A stretch of DNA of 64,000 nucleotides from Piscinibacter gummiphilus (GTDB taxonomy: Bacteria; Pseudomonadota; Gammaproteobacteria; Burkholderiales; Burkholderiaceae_C). The notes beneath the pieces are model-generated. The model was not told the DNA's origin. It saw only the letters and a list, made by a program, of their open reading frames with translations, and made no database searches. Shown in pieces: positions 46,797 through 55,683 of this stretch; position 1 is the first letter of the stretch, and each line of letters starts with the position of its first letter. The position numbers and the translations under genes are program-made. The stretch lies in assembly GCF_032681285.1 (NCBI RefSeq), contig NZ_CP136336.1, forward strand, positions 917,001 through 981,000, written 5' to 3'.

Positions 46797-47999
46797 ATGG
46801 AGCAACTCAAGCAGGGCGCGGATGCGCTCTTCATCCTCCTGGGCGCCATCATGGTGCTCGCCATGCATGCCGGCTTCGCCTTCCTGGAGCTGGGCACGGT
46901 GCGCAAGAAGAACCAGGTCAATGCGCTGGTGAAGATCCTGGTCGACTTCAGCGTCTCGACCATCGCGTATTTCTTCGTCGGCTACCTCGTGGCGTACGGG
47001 GTGCAGTTCTGGAGCGGCGCCGAGACGCTTGCGCAGAAGAACGGCTACGACCTGGTCAAGTTCTTCTTCCTGCTGACGTTTGCAGCGGCCATCCCCGCCA
47101 TCATCTCGGGCGGCATTGCCGAACGGGCGCGCTTCTACCCGCAGCTCATCGCCACCGCGGTGATCGTGGGTCTCGTCTACCCGCTCTTCGAGGGCGTGGT
47201 GTGGAACGGCAACTTCGGCATCCAGGCCTGGCTCAAGAGCGTGGCCGGCGCCGAGCTGCATGACTTCGCCGGCTCGGTGGTGGTGCACGCGGTGGGCGGC
47301 TGGCTCGCGCTGCCGGCGGTGCTGCTGCTGGGCGCGCGCGCCAACCGCTACAAGAAAGACGGCGGCATCTCGGCGCACCCGCCGTCGAGCATTCCCTTCC
47401 TCGCGCTGGGCGCCTGGGTGCTGGCGGTGGGCTGGTTCGGCTTCAACGTGATGAGCGCGCAGACGATCGACAAGATCTCCGGGCTCGTGGCCGTCAACTC
47501 GCTGATGGCGATGGTGGGCGGCACGCTCGTCGCCGTGCTCGCGGGCAAGAACGACCCCGGCTTCGCCTACAACGGCCCGCTCGCCGGGCTGGTGGCGGTG
47601 TGTGCGGGGTCCGACGTGATGCACCCGGTGGGCGCGCTCGTCACCGGCGGCATTGCGGGCGCGATCTTCGTGGTGATGTTCACCCTCACGCAGAACAAAT
47701 GGAAGATCGACGACGTGCTCGGCGTGTGGCCGCTGCACGGCCTGTGCGGCGCCTGGGGCGGCATCGCCTGCGGCATCTTCGGGCTCACCGCGCTCGGTGG
47801 CCGTGGGGGCGTGACCTTTGGTGCGCAACTGATCGGCACCTTGATGGGCGTGGCGTGGGCGCTCGTGGGCGGCCTCGTCGTCTACGGCCTCATCAAGATG
47901 GTGATGGGGCTGCGGCTGAGCCAGGAAGAGGAATACGACGGGGCCGACCTGTCGATCCACCGCATCACGGCGACGCCGGAGCGTGAGGCGAACTGGTGA
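46797..47999 (+). CDS. amt: ammonium transporter Amt
   Basis: A 400-residue Amt/MEP/Rh channel for ammonium. Eleven or so hydrophobic spans are visible; the signature DFAGSVVVHAVGGWLALPAV (about residues 155-174) holds the first pore His, and LHGLCGAWGGIACGIFG the second. The protein starts without an obvious signal peptide, as in many betaproteobacterial Amt proteins. No glnK gene precedes it, unlike the usual glnK-amtB pair. A sigma54 promoter and a strong terminator bracket it, so it is probably monocistronic. Confidence 0.93.
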   Translation: MEQLKQGADALFILLGAIMVLAMHAGFAFLELGTVRKKNQVNALVKILVDFSVSTIAYFFVGYLVAYGVQFWSGAETLAQKNGYDLVKFFFLLTFAAAIPAIISGGIAERARFYPQLIATAVIVGLVYPLFEGVVWNGNFGIQAWLKSVAGAELHDFAGSVVVHAVGGWLALPAVLLLGARANRYKKDGGISAHPPSSIPFLALGAWVLAVGWFGFNVMSAQTIDKISGLVAVNSLMAMVGGTLVAVLAGKNDPGFAYNGPLAGLVAVCAGSDVMHPVGALVTGGIAGAIFVVMFTLTQNKWKIDDVLGVWPLHGLCGAWGGIACGIFGLTALGGRGGVTFGAQLIGTLMGVAWALVGGLVVYGLIKMVMGLRLSQEEEYDGADLSIHRITATPEREANW

Positions 48000-48020
48000 G
48001 GTGCTTTTGCGGATGGAGAA

Positions 48021-48046
48021 AGGCGGCCTGCGGGCCGCCTTTTTTT
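48021..48046 (+). terminator. intrinsic terminator of amt
   Basis: The stem AGGCGGC/GCCGCCT with a 6-base loop at 48021-48040 is followed by seven T residues. It lies 21 bases after the amt stop codon, a standard rho-independent terminator. Confidence 0.9.
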
Positions 48047-48063
48047 GTGCGGCGGGCGGAGCG

Positions 48064-48178
48064 GCGCCGAGGGGATGGGGTGGGTGAATCCCTCCGTGTC
48101 CCCCGCCCGCTCACCACTCCCGTGGTGAGCGGGCTCCTCCTTTACCTGCGGGATTCACCCACCCCATCCCCTCGGCGC
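48064..48178. repeat. compound palindromic repeat, copy 1
   Basis: A 115-base element: outer arms of 29 bases (48064-48092 and 48150-48178) are perfect inverted repeats, enclosing a 57-base core (48093-48149). The core begins TCCGTGTCCCCCGCCCG and ends CGGGCTCCTCCTTTACCTGC, with a central 20-base segment that is itself a perfect hairpin (CTCACCAC/GTGGTGAG). The same core lies inverted at 48252-48308. It is noncoding: open frames across it exist only because of base composition. It resembles a REP/MITE-like family. Confidence 0.85.
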
Positions 48179-48223
48179 GACACATCGCGCCATTCCTCTG
48201 GCGAAGTAACCCAGGTGCGTCTT

Positions 48224-48336
48224 GCGTGGAGGGCTTGGGGTCGCGGATTCCGCAGGTAAAGGAGGAGCCCGGTGATCGCGGCAGCGCTCACCGGGCGGGG
48301 GACACGGAGGAATCCGCGACCCCAAGTCCTCCACGC
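48224..48336. repeat. compound palindromic repeat, copy 2, inverted
   Basis: A 113-base element with outer arms of 28 bases (48224-48251 and 48309-48336) that pair with one mismatch and enclose a 57-base core. Reversed, the core has the same first 17 and last 20 bases as copy 1, but the central 20 bases differ and still pair (GTGA/TCAC). The arms are related to those of copy 1 yet changed on both sides. Conservation of pairing despite base changes suggests selection for the folded form. It ends 22 bases before a sigma54-type promoter. Confidence 0.85.
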
Positions 48337-48358
48337 CGCTCCAACAGCAAAACGAAGC

Positions 48359-48374
48359 TGGCACACCCATTGCA
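48359..48374 (+). promoter_or_regulatory. sigma54-type promoter of the BMP transporter/amide hydrolase operon
   Basis: TGGCACACCCATTGCA is an exact match to TGGCAC-N5-TTGCA, with GG and GC 10 bases apart. It is 107 bases before the ATG of the binding protein gene. A perfect palindrome TGTATACA (48375-48382; wider TTG...CAA at 48370-48383) covers the -12 and start region and may bind a local repressor. This indicates nitrogen-limitation control of the operon. Confidence 0.8.
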
Positions 48375-48480
48375 TGTATACAAGAAGGTGTTCAAAACCG
48401 GCCTCGTCTCGGTGCATGCCTGTGGGCACGGCTCCTGCGAAGGCTTCTTCAACCACTGCAACGTGCACAGGAGCGCAGCA

Positions 48481-49602
48481 ATGTCTGGAACGGATATCAA
48501 CCGTCGCGGGGTTCTGAGAGGGGTGGGGGCCGTGGGTGCCACGGCGGCGTTCGGCGGTTTGAGCGGGCTGGTGCAAGGCCAGGCGCCCATCACCGTCGGC
48601 TTCATCTACGTGGGCCCGCGAGACGACTACGGCTACAACCAGGCGCAGGCCGAGGCCGTGGCCGAGGTGAAGAAGCTGCCCGGCATCAAGGCCGTGGAAG
48701 AAGAGAACGTTCCCGAGACCACCGCCGTGCAGAAGACCATGCAAGGCATGATTTCGCAAGACGGCGCGACGCTGCTCTTCCCCACGTCCTTCGGCTACTT
48801 CGACCCGCACATGCTCGCGGTCGCGGCCAAGAACCCCAAGGTGCGTTTTGCCCACTGCGGCGGCCTGTGGAGCGAGGCCAAGCACCCGAAGAACACCGGC
48901 AGCTTCTTCGGCTACATCGACGAAGGCCAGTACCTCAACGGCGTGGTTGCCGGCCACATGACCAAGAGCAAGAAGCTCGGCTTCATCGCAGCCAAGCCCA
49001 TTCCGCAGGTGCTGCGCAACATCAATGCGTTCACGCTCGGCGCCCGCTCGGTCGACCCGTCGATCACCACGACCGTCATCTTCACCGGCGACTGGTCGAT
49101 GCCCGTCAAGGAAGCCGAAGCCACCAACAGCCTGGCCGACCAGGGCATCGACGTCTTCACCATGCACGTCGACGGGCCGAAGGTGATCGTCGAGACGGCG
49201 GCCAAGCGCGGCAAGTTCGTCTGCGGCTACCACGCGAGCCAGGCCAAGCTCGCACCGAACGCCTACCTCACCGGCGCCGAGTGGAACTGGATCACCGCCT
49301 ACAAAACGATCATCGACGCCGCCCGCACCGGCAAGCCGCACCCCAACTTCGTGCGCGGTGGCCTGAAAGAGGGCTTCGTCAAACCGTCGCCCTACGGCGC
49401 GATGGTCACGGCGGCGGCGAAGAAGAAGGCCGACGAAGTGAAGGCTTCGATGATCGCCGGCAAGTTCGACATCTTCAAAGGCCCGCTCAAGGACAACAGC
49501 GGCAAGGAAGTGATCGCCGCCGGCAAGGCCTTCAAGCAGACCGATGTCGAACTCGAAGGCATGAACTACCTGGTGGAAGGCGTCGTCGGCAAACCGGCCT
49601 GA
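48481..49602 (+). CDS. BMP-family ABC transporter substrate-binding protein
   Basis: A 373-residue periplasmic binding protein of the BMP/PnrA family, whose members bind nucleosides, bases or related heterocycles. The N-terminus NRRGVLRGVGAVGATAAFGG looks like a twin-arginine signal. The domain begins ITVGFIYVGPRDDYGYNQAQ and has YFDPHMLAVAAKNPKVRFAH and FFGYIDEGQYLNGVVAG. There is no lipobox Cys. The ATG at 48481 starts just before the signal; the open frame upstream runs through the repeats. It heads an operon with two permeases, an ATPase and three hydrolases. Substrate unknown; hydrolases suggest an amide or ureide. Confidence 0.9.
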   Translation: MSGTDINRRGVLRGVGAVGATAAFGGLSGLVQGQAPITVGFIYVGPRDDYGYNQAQAEAVAEVKKLPGIKAVEEENVPETTAVQKTMQGMISQDGATLLFPTSFGYFDPHMLAVAAKNPKVRFAHCGGLWSEAKHPKNTGSFFGYIDEGQYLNGVVAGHMTKSKKLGFIAAKPIPQVLRNINAFTLGARSVDPSITTTVIFTGDWSMPVKEAEATNSLADQGIDVFTMHVDGPKVIVETAAKRGKFVCGYHASQAKLAPNAYLTGAEWNWITAYKTIIDAARTGKPHPNFVRGGLKEGFVKPSPYGAMVTAAAKKKADEVKASMIAGKFDIFKGPLKDNSGKEVIAAGKAFKQTDVELEGMNYLVEGVVGKPA

Positions 49603-49645
49603 AGACGGCGCACAAAGACTGCGAGGCGAGGAGGAGGGAACCACC

Positions 49646-50746
49646 ATGGCCTTGTCCACCCGCACCCAGGAGACGCTGGAGGCGATTGCACTTCCGGTGC
49701 TCGCGATGACGGGCGCGCTGTTGTTGTTCGGCGCCTTCATCTGGGCGGGGGGGAAGAGCCCGGTCGACGCGTGGGCGCTGCTATTCAAGGGCGCCTTCGG
49801 TGACTGGTTTTCATGGCAGAACTCGCTGCAGCGGGCGGCGCCGTTGATGCTGACGGCGCTGTGCGTGGCGATCCCGGCGCGGGCAGGGCTCATCGTCATC
49901 GGCGGAGAAGGGGCGCTGGTGCTCGGGGGCCTTGCCTGCGCCGGGCTTCCCTATCTCTTTGCCCCGCCGGCCAATGCGTTCGGCACCGCGATGCTGCTCC
50001 TCGCCGCAGCGCTGACGGGTGCGGTGTGGATCGCGCTCGTCGGCGCGCTGCGGCAATGGCGCGGTGTCAACGAGACCATCAGCAGCCTCTTGCTCGCGTA
50101 CACCGCCGTGGCGCTCTTCAAGCATTTCGTCGAAGGGCCGATGCGTGACCCGGCCAGCCTCAACAAGCCCTCGACGCGCACGCTGGGCGATGGCCTGCTG
50201 ATCGGCGGCATCGCCGGCACCGACATCCACTGGGGCCTCGTCTTCGGCATCGCGGCCTGCGTGCTGCTCGGCCTGTGGCTCTTCTTCACCACCTCGGGCT
50301 TTGCCACCCGCATCGTCGGCGGCAACACGCGTGCGGCCCTGCTGGTAGGCCTGCCCGGGGCGCGGCTGATGGTGGGGGCGTGTGCCATCGGTGGCGCGTG
50401 TGCCGGCCTCGCGGGTGGCATCGAAGTCGCCGCCGTGCACACCAATGCCAACGCCTCGCTGATCGCCGGCCTCGGCTACACCGGCATCCTCGTGTCCTTC
50501 GTCGCCCGCCACAACCCGTGGGCCGTGATCCCGGTGGCGGTGCTCTTCGGCGGCTTCGGCGCGGCCGGCAGCTTGCTGCAGCGGCGCATGGACGTGCCCG
50601 ATGCCTCGGTGATGGTGCTGCAGGGCTTTGCGTTCCTGCTGATCCTCGCAAGCGAGGCGCTGCGCGGCAAGCTCTTTGCGCCGCGTGCGCCGAAGCCGGC
50701 GCCGACCGCGCAACCCACTCGCGTGGTGACGGAGGCCGCCACATGA
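49646..50746 (+). CDS. BMP-type ABC transporter permease 1
   Basis: A 366-residue inner-membrane permease with about nine hydrophobic spans, of the branched-chain amino acid/ribose transporter superfamily (YufP-like). GLIVIGGEGALVLGGLACAG and GGNTRAALLVGLPGARLMVG are the recognisable segments. A GGAGGAGG site precedes the ATG. Its stop overlaps permease 2 (ATGA). The pair forms the membrane channel for the BMP protein ligand. Confidence 0.9.
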   Translation: MALSTRTQETLEAIALPVLAMTGALLLFGAFIWAGGKSPVDAWALLFKGAFGDWFSWQNSLQRAAPLMLTALCVAIPARAGLIVIGGEGALVLGGLACAGLPYLFAPPANAFGTAMLLLAAALTGAVWIALVGALRQWRGVNETISSLLLAYTAVALFKHFVEGPMRDPASLNKPSTRTLGDGLLIGGIAGTDIHWGLVFGIAACVLLGLWLFFTTSGFATRIVGGNTRAALLVGLPGARLMVGACAIGGACAGLAGGIEVAAVHTNANASLIAGLGYTGILVSFVARHNPWAVIPVAVLFGGFGAAGSLLQRRMDVPDASVMVLQGFAFLLILASEALRGKLFAPRAPKPAPTAQPTRVVTEAAT

Positions 50747-51666
50747 GCACGACCGAGATCTTTCTCAACGTGCTGATCGCCGTGCTGGGTGGCGCCATCC
50801 GCGTGGGCACGCCCTTCCTGCTGGTGAGCCTGGGCGAATGCATCACCGAGAAGTCGGGCCGCATCAACCTCGGCCTCGAAGGCGTGCTCGTCTTCAGCGC
50901 GATGGCCGGCTTCGGCGGCGCGTATCTCAGCGGCAACGTGTGGGTCGGCGTGCTGCTCGCCGGGGGCTGCGGTGCGCTGCTCTCGCTGCTGCACGGCCTC
51001 GTGTGCTCATTGCCGCGCGTGAACGACATCGCCACCGGCATCGCGCTGATGCTGCTGGGCAGCGGCCTCGCGTTCTACCTCGGCAAGCCGCTGATCCAGC
51101 CGCAGGCGCCGCAGATTCCGTCTCTCGACCTCGGCGCCTGGAGCGGTTCGCCGCAGATCCGCTCGGCCCTGCAGATCAACATGCTCTTCCCCATCGGCGT
51201 GGCGCTGGCGGCGCTGCTCGCCTGGGGCTTCAAGGCCACGCGTTTCGGTCTCGTGCTGCGCATGGCCGGTGACTCAAGCGATGCGGCGCGCGCGCTCGGC
51301 TACTCGGTCAACGGCATCCGCATCGCGGCCACCTGCGCCGGCGGCTTCATCGCCGGGCTCGGCGGTGCCTCGCTGTCGCTCTACTACCCCGGCAGCTGGA
51401 ACGAAGGCCTCTCCAGTGGCCAGGGTCTGATCGCCGTGGCGCTCGTGATCTTCGCGCGCTGGAGCCCGTGGCGTTGCCTCGGTGCGGCGCTGCTCTTCGG
51501 CGGGGCGGGTGCGCTCGGCCCCGCGCTTCAATCGGTGGGCATCAGCAGCGGCTACTACCTCTTCAACGCCGTGCCCTATGTGCTGACGCTCGCGATTCTG
51601 ATCTGGACCTGCTCGCCCACGCGCAGCCTGAAAGGCGCGCCGATGGAGCTGGGCGTGACACGCTGA
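50743..51666 (+). CDS. BMP-type ABC transporter permease 2
   Basis: A 307-residue second permease (YufQ-like). GECITEKSGRINLGLEGVLV near residue 25 and GDSSDAARALGYSVNGIRIA near residue 178 are typical family words. About eight hydrophobic spans. It overlaps permease 1 by 4 bases. Downstream, 11 bases separate it from the amidase gene, so transport and hydrolysis genes share one transcript. Confidence 0.9.
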   Translation: MSTTEIFLNVLIAVLGGAIRVGTPFLLVSLGECITEKSGRINLGLEGVLVFSAMAGFGGAYLSGNVWVGVLLAGGCGALLSLLHGLVCSLPRVNDIATGIALMLLGSGLAFYLGKPLIQPQAPQIPSLDLGAWSGSPQIRSALQINMLFPIGVALAALLAWGFKATRFGLVLRMAGDSSDAARALGYSVNGIRIAATCAGGFIAGLGGASLSLYYPGSWNEGLSSGQGLIAVALVIFARWSPWRCLGAALLFGGAGALGPALQSVGISSGYYLFNAVPYVLTLAILIWTCSPTRSLKGAPMELGVTR

Positions 51667-51677
51667 AGGAGTCGTCG

Positions 51678-52700
51678 ATGAGTGGATTGGGTGGGTTGAA
51701 CAAGTCGCCGAACGGCGTGGTGATGGGGCTAGTGCAGTTGCAGCTGCCGGTGGTGAAGACGAAGGCTGACCTGGCCGCACAGACGCAGCGCATCGTCGAC
51801 ATGGTCGCCAAGGCGCGACGCAACCAGTCGACGATGGACCTCGTCGTCTTCCCCGAGTACTCGCTGCACGGCCTCTCGATGGACACGAATCCCGAGATCA
51901 TGTGCACCCTCGACGGCCCGGAAGTCGAGGCCTTCAAGCAAGCGTGCGTGGCCAACAAGATCTGGGGCTGCTTCTCCATCATGGAAGCCAACCCGCAGGG
52001 CAACCCGTACAACAGCGGCCTGATCATCGACGACCAAGGCGAGATCAAGCTCTATTACCGCAAGCTGCACCCGTGGGTGCCGGTCGAGCCGTGGGAGCCG
52101 GGCAATCTCGGCATTCCGGTGTGCGAGGGGCCTAACGGCAGCAAGCTCGCGCTCATCATCTGCCACGACGGCATGTTCCCCGAGATGGCGCGCGAGGCCA
52201 CCTACAAGGGCGCGGAGATCGTGATCCGCACAGCGGGCTACACGGCCCCGATCCGCCATGCGTGGAAGATCACCAACCAGGCCAACGCCTTCTGCAACCT
52301 CGTCTACACGGCGAACGTCTGCATGTGCGGCAGCGACGGCACCTTCGACTCCATGGGCGAAGGCATGTTCTGCAACTTCGACGGCACCGTGATGGTGGAA
52401 GGCAGCGGCCGCCCCGACGAGATCATCACCTGCGAACTGCGCCCCGACCTCGTGCGCGAGGCGCGCGCAACCTGGGGCGTCGAGAACAACATCTACCAGC
52501 TCTACCACCGCGGCTACGTGGCGGTGAAAGGGGGCGCGCAGGACTGCCCCTACACCTACATGCAGGACATGGCGGCCGGCCGCTACGTGCTGCCGTGGGA
52601 AGCGAGCGTCCAGGTGACCGATGGCACGAGCTGCGGCTTCGAGGCGCCGACGCGCAGCTACGCCGGCTCGCAAGTTCCTCCTTTGAAGAAGGTGGCCTGA
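51678..52700 (+). CDS. nitrilase-superfamily amidase, formamidase/aliphatic amidase type
   Basis: A 340-residue C-N hydrolase close to the AmiF/AmiE group. The triad is Glu60 ([11 protein letters not shown]), Lys129 (LYYRKLHPW) and Cys162 ([11 protein letters not shown]), at nearly the same positions as in Helicobacter formamidase (about 60, 133, 166). [20 protein letters not shown] is also characteristic. It could release ammonia from formamide or a short amide. Placement inside the transporter operon suggests the amide is the imported compound or is generated from it by the neighbouring cysteine hydrolases. Substrate is inferred only. Confidence 0.87.
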   Translation: MSGLGGLNKSPNGVVMGLVQLQLPVVKTKADLAAQTQRIVDMVAKARRNQSTMDLVVFPEYSLHGLSMDTNPEIMCTLDGPEVEAFKQACVANKIWGCFSIMEANPQGNPYNSGLIIDDQGEIKLYYRKLHPWVPVEPWEPGNLGIPVCEGPNGSKLALIICHDGMFPEMAREATYKGAEIVIRTAGYTAPIRHAWKITNQANAFCNLVYTANVCMCGSDGTFDSMGEGMFCNFDGTVMVEGSGRPDEIITCELRPDLVREARATWGVENNIYQLYHRGYVAVKGGAQDCPYTYMQDMAAGRYVLPWEASVQVTDGTSCGFEAPTRSYAGSQVPPLKKVA

Positions 52701-52701
52701 G

Positions 52702-53397
52702 ATGAAAGAGCGCTACGTCGCCGCCGACCCCTACCGCTGGCCCTACGACGGCAACCTGCGGCCCGACAACACGGCACTCGTCGTGATCGACATGCAGGTC
52801 GACTTCTGCGGCCCCGGCGGCTACGTCGACAAGATGGGCTACGACATCTCGATGACCCGCGCCCCGATCGAGCCCTTGAAGAAGCTCTTCAAGGTGATGC
52901 GCGACGCCGGCTACACGCTGATCCACACCCGTGAAGGCCACAAGCCCGATCTTTCCGACCTGCCGGCCAACAAACTCTGGCGCTCGCGCCAGGCCGGCAC
53001 CAACGGCATCGGCATCGGTGACCTGGGGCCGTGTGGACGCATCCTCACGATAGGCCAGCCGGGGTGGGAAATCATTCCCGAGCTGGCCCCGTTGCCCGGC
53101 GAGCCGGTGATCGACAAGCCCGGCAAGGGCTCGTTCTACGCGACCAACTTCGACCTCATCCTGCACAACCGCGGCATCCGCAACCTGATCCTCACCGGCA
53201 TCACGACGGACGTCTGCGTGCACACGACGATGCGCGACGCCAACGACCGCGGCTACGAGTGCCTGATCCTCTCGGACTGCACCGGCGCCACCGACCTCGG
53301 CAACCACCAGGCGGCGCTGAAGATGGTGACGATGCAGGGGGGCGTATTCGGCGCGGTCTCCGACTCCAAGGCGGTGATCGAGGCGGTGACCGCATGA
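52702..53397 (+). CDS. isochorismatase-fold cysteine hydrolase 1 (biuret hydrolase/RutB-like)
   Basis: A 231-residue amidohydrolase of the cysteine hydrolase group. The triad is Asp34 ([11 protein letters not shown]), Lys142 ([10 protein letters not shown]) and Cys172 ([20 protein letters not shown]). The [15 protein letters not shown] segment and length fit enzymes that cleave ureido or carbamoyl compounds such as biuret hydrolase, triuret hydrolase and RutB. It starts 1 base after the amidase stop and overlaps the ATPase gene by 4 bases. The real substrate is unknown. Confidence 0.88.
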   Translation: MKERYVAADPYRWPYDGNLRPDNTALVVIDMQVDFCGPGGYVDKMGYDISMTRAPIEPLKKLFKVMRDAGYTLIHTREGHKPDLSDLPANKLWRSRQAGTNGIGIGDLGPCGRILTIGQPGWEIIPELAPLPGEPVIDKPGKGSFYATNFDLILHNRGIRNLILTGITTDVCVHTTMRDANDRGYECLILSDCTGATDLGNHQAALKMVTMQGGVFGAVSDSKAVIEAVTA

Positions 53398-54950
53398 CCG
53401 CGCCCCTCGACCCGGTGCCGCGCCCGACCGGCGCACTGGCCCTCGACACCTACGACCTGACCAAGCGCTTCGGCGCCTTCACCGCGCTCGACCACGTCTC
53501 GCTCAAGGTGCGGCCCGGCACCGTGCACGCCCTGCTCGGCGAAAACGGCGCCGGCAAGAGCACGCTCGTGAAGTGCGTGGTCGGCTACCAGCGCGCCGAA
53601 GAAGGCGCGGTGCTGCTCGACAACAAGGAGCACGACATCGCCACGCCGGTGGTCGCACGCGACCTCGGCATCGGCATGGTCTACCAGCACTTCACGGTGG
53701 TGCCCGGCATGACGGTGGCCGAGAACCTGCTGCTCGCCCGTGGCCACCTGCCGGCGGTGATCGACTGGAAGAAGGAGCGTGCGGCACTCGCCGAGTTCAT
53801 GAAGACCACGCCCTTCAAGCTCGACCTCGACGCCACGCCGCAGGAGCTGTCGGCCGGGCAGAAGCAGAAGCTCGAGATCCTCAAGCAGCTGTTGCTGAAG
53901 CCGCGCCTGCTCATCCTCGACGAGCCCACCTCGGTGCTCACGCCGCAGGAGGCCGACGAGGTGCTGGGCCTGCTGCGCGACCGCGCGCATGCAGGCGAGT
54001 GCAGCATCGTCCTCATCACCCACAAGTTCCGCGAGGTCACGGCCTATGCCGACGACGTGAGCGTGCTGCGCAAGGGCAAGCTCGTCGCGGCGCACCGTGT
54101 CGACGAGACCACGCCGCAGCAGCTCGCGGCCGAGATGGTGGGAGGCGAGGGTGACGCGAAGCGCGAGTTCGCCGCGCCGCAGCGCGCGGAGCGCGAGCGC
54201 GGCGAGGCCATGTTGCAGGTGAAGTCATTGGTGGTCGATGGTGACCGGGGCCAGGTGGCGGTGGCCGGTCTCTCCGTCAACGTGCACGCGGGCGAGATCG
54301 TCGGCATCGCCGGCGTCTCGGGCAACGGCCAGCGCGAGTTCGCCGAGGCGCTCGTCGGTCAGCGCCGGCGGGTCTCCGGTGAGGTGTGGGTCGGGACGGA
54401 ACGCTTCGCCGCCACCCGCGCCCAGAACCGCCGCCTCAAGGTGCGCAGCCTCCCAGAAGAGCCTTTGCGCAATGCGTGCGTGGGCGACATGAGCGTGTCC
54501 GACAACATCGGCCTGCGGTCCTTCGACGTGGCGCCCGCGTCGCGCCTCGGCTGGATGCGCGGCCGCACGTTGCGCGAGCGGGCGCGCAAGCTCATCGGTG
54601 AGTTCGGCGTGAAGACCCGCGGCGAGCTGGCGCAGATCCGCTCGCTCTCGGGCGGCAACGTGCAGCGTGCCGTGCTCGCGCGAGAGCTGAGCGATGACGC
54701 CGAGGTCCTGATCGTCTCCAACCCCGTCTTCGGCCTCGACTTCGCGGCCGTCGCCGAGATCCACCAGCGCCTGATGGACGTGCGCAACCGCGGCGGCGCG
54801 GTGTTGCTCATCAGCGAAGACCTCGACGAGTTGCTCGCGCTGTCCGACCGCATCGCGGTGATGAGTGGTGGCCAGGTCGTGCACGAAACGGACGCACACC
54901 AAGCCGACCGCAACCGCCTCGGTGCCTTCATGGGTGGGAGCGCACATTGA
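53394..54950 (+). CDS. BMP-type ABC transporter ATPase (two nucleotide domains)
   Basis: A 518-residue tandem ATPase, as in RbsA/YufO transporters. The first domain has [40 protein letters not shown] and [18 protein letters not shown]. The second is degenerate as usual: [20 protein letters not shown] in place of a full Walker A, then [20 protein letters not shown]. In related operons this gene follows the binding protein gene; here it is displaced between the two cysteine hydrolases, overlapping each by 4 bases. Confidence 0.92.
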   Translation: MTAPLDPVPRPTGALALDTYDLTKRFGAFTALDHVSLKVRPGTVHALLGENGAGKSTLVKCVVGYQRAEEGAVLLDNKEHDIATPVVARDLGIGMVYQHFTVVPGMTVAENLLLARGHLPAVIDWKKERAALAEFMKTTPFKLDLDATPQELSAGQKQKLEILKQLLLKPRLLILDEPTSVLTPQEADEVLGLLRDRAHAGECSIVLITHKFREVTAYADDVSVLRKGKLVAAHRVDETTPQQLAAEMVGGEGDAKREFAAPQRAERERGEAMLQVKSLVVDGDRGQVAVAGLSVNVHAGEIVGIAGVSGNGQREFAEALVGQRRRVSGEVWVGTERFAATRAQNRRLKVRSLPEEPLRNACVGDMSVSDNIGLRSFDVAPASRLGWMRGRTLRERARKLIGEFGVKTRGELAQIRSLSGGNVQRAVLARELSDDAEVLIVSNPVFGLDFAAVAEIHQRLMDVRNRGGAVLLISEDLDELLALSDRIAVMSGGQVVHETDAHQADRNRLGAFMGGSAH

Positions 54951-55603
54951 GCAGCATCACCGTCGCCGCCCAGCCGGGCCCGTTCAGCTTCGACCCGGCG
55001 CACACCGCGCTCGTGATGATCGACATGCAGCGCGACTTCATCGAGCCCGGCGGCTTCGGCGCCACGCTCGGCAACGACGTCTCGCTGTTGAAGCCGGTGG
55101 TGCCCGCCGCGGCCGAGCTCATCGCGTGGTGCCGCGAGCACGGCGTGCTCGTGATCCACACCCAGGAGTGCCACCAGCCTGATCTGTCGGACTGCCCACC
55201 CGCCAAGCGCCTGCGTGGCAAACCGAGCTTGCGCATCGGCGACCCGGGCCCGATGGGCCGCATCCTCATCCTCGGCGAACCCGGTGCCGGCTTCGTGCCC
55301 GAGCTGCTGCCGCAGGAAGGTGACCTCGTGATCGCCAAGCCCGGCAAGGGGGCCTTCTACGGCACGGATCTCGGTGAAGAACTGACGCGGCGCGGTATCA
55401 CCCACCTGATCTTCGGCGGCGTGACCACCGAGGTCTGCGTGCAGACCACCATGCGCGAGGCCAACGACCGCGGTTACGAGTGCCTGCTGATCGAAGAAGC
55501 CACCGGCTCGTACTTCCCCGAGTTCAAGCAGGCGGCGCTCGACATGATCCGGGCGCAAGGCGGCATCGTCGGCTGGACAGCGACGCTGGGCGCACTGCGC
55601 TGA
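54947..55603 (+). CDS. isochorismatase-fold cysteine hydrolase 2
   Basis: A 218-residue paralogue of the enzyme at 52702-53397. The triad is Asp30 ([14 protein letters not shown]), Lys134 ([11 protein letters not shown]) and Cys164 ([20 protein letters not shown]). The start is a TTG overlapping the ATPase stop, a rare codon that fits coupled low-level translation. Two related but distinct hydrolases in one operon suggest two consecutive cleavages, as in triuret to biuret to allophanate, or two substrates. No allophanate hydrolase or urease genes are in the window. Confidence 0.86.
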   Translation: MSSITVAAQPGPFSFDPAHTALVMIDMQRDFIEPGGFGATLGNDVSLLKPVVPAAAELIAWCREHGVLVIHTQECHQPDLSDCPPAKRLRGKPSLRIGDPGPMGRILILGEPGAGFVPELLPQEGDLVIAKPGKGAFYGTDLGEELTRRGITHLIFGGVTTEVCVQTTMREANDRGYECLLIEEATGSYFPEFKQAALDMIRAQGGIVGWTATLGALR

Positions 55604-55683
55604 CCCGCCGGCCCACGAGCGGGCCCGCAGCTGCGCTGGATCAAGGGCGATCCACGCCGCGTCTCTAGACTGCCGGCACCGCC

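Noticed and set aside
48064..48336. CRISPR array or transposon ends
   Set aside because: Only two copies, inverted rather than direct, with no regular spacers; no transposase frame between them.
47996..48370. Short open frames running through the palindromic repeats on both strands
   Set aside because: They translate repeat DNA, have no ribosome sites and overlap the amt terminator or each other antisense.
52702..55603. Rut-type pyrimidine degradation operon
   Set aside because: The isochorismatase-fold proteins resemble RutB, but RutA, RutC, RutD, RutF and RutG are all missing and the amidase is of formamidase type.
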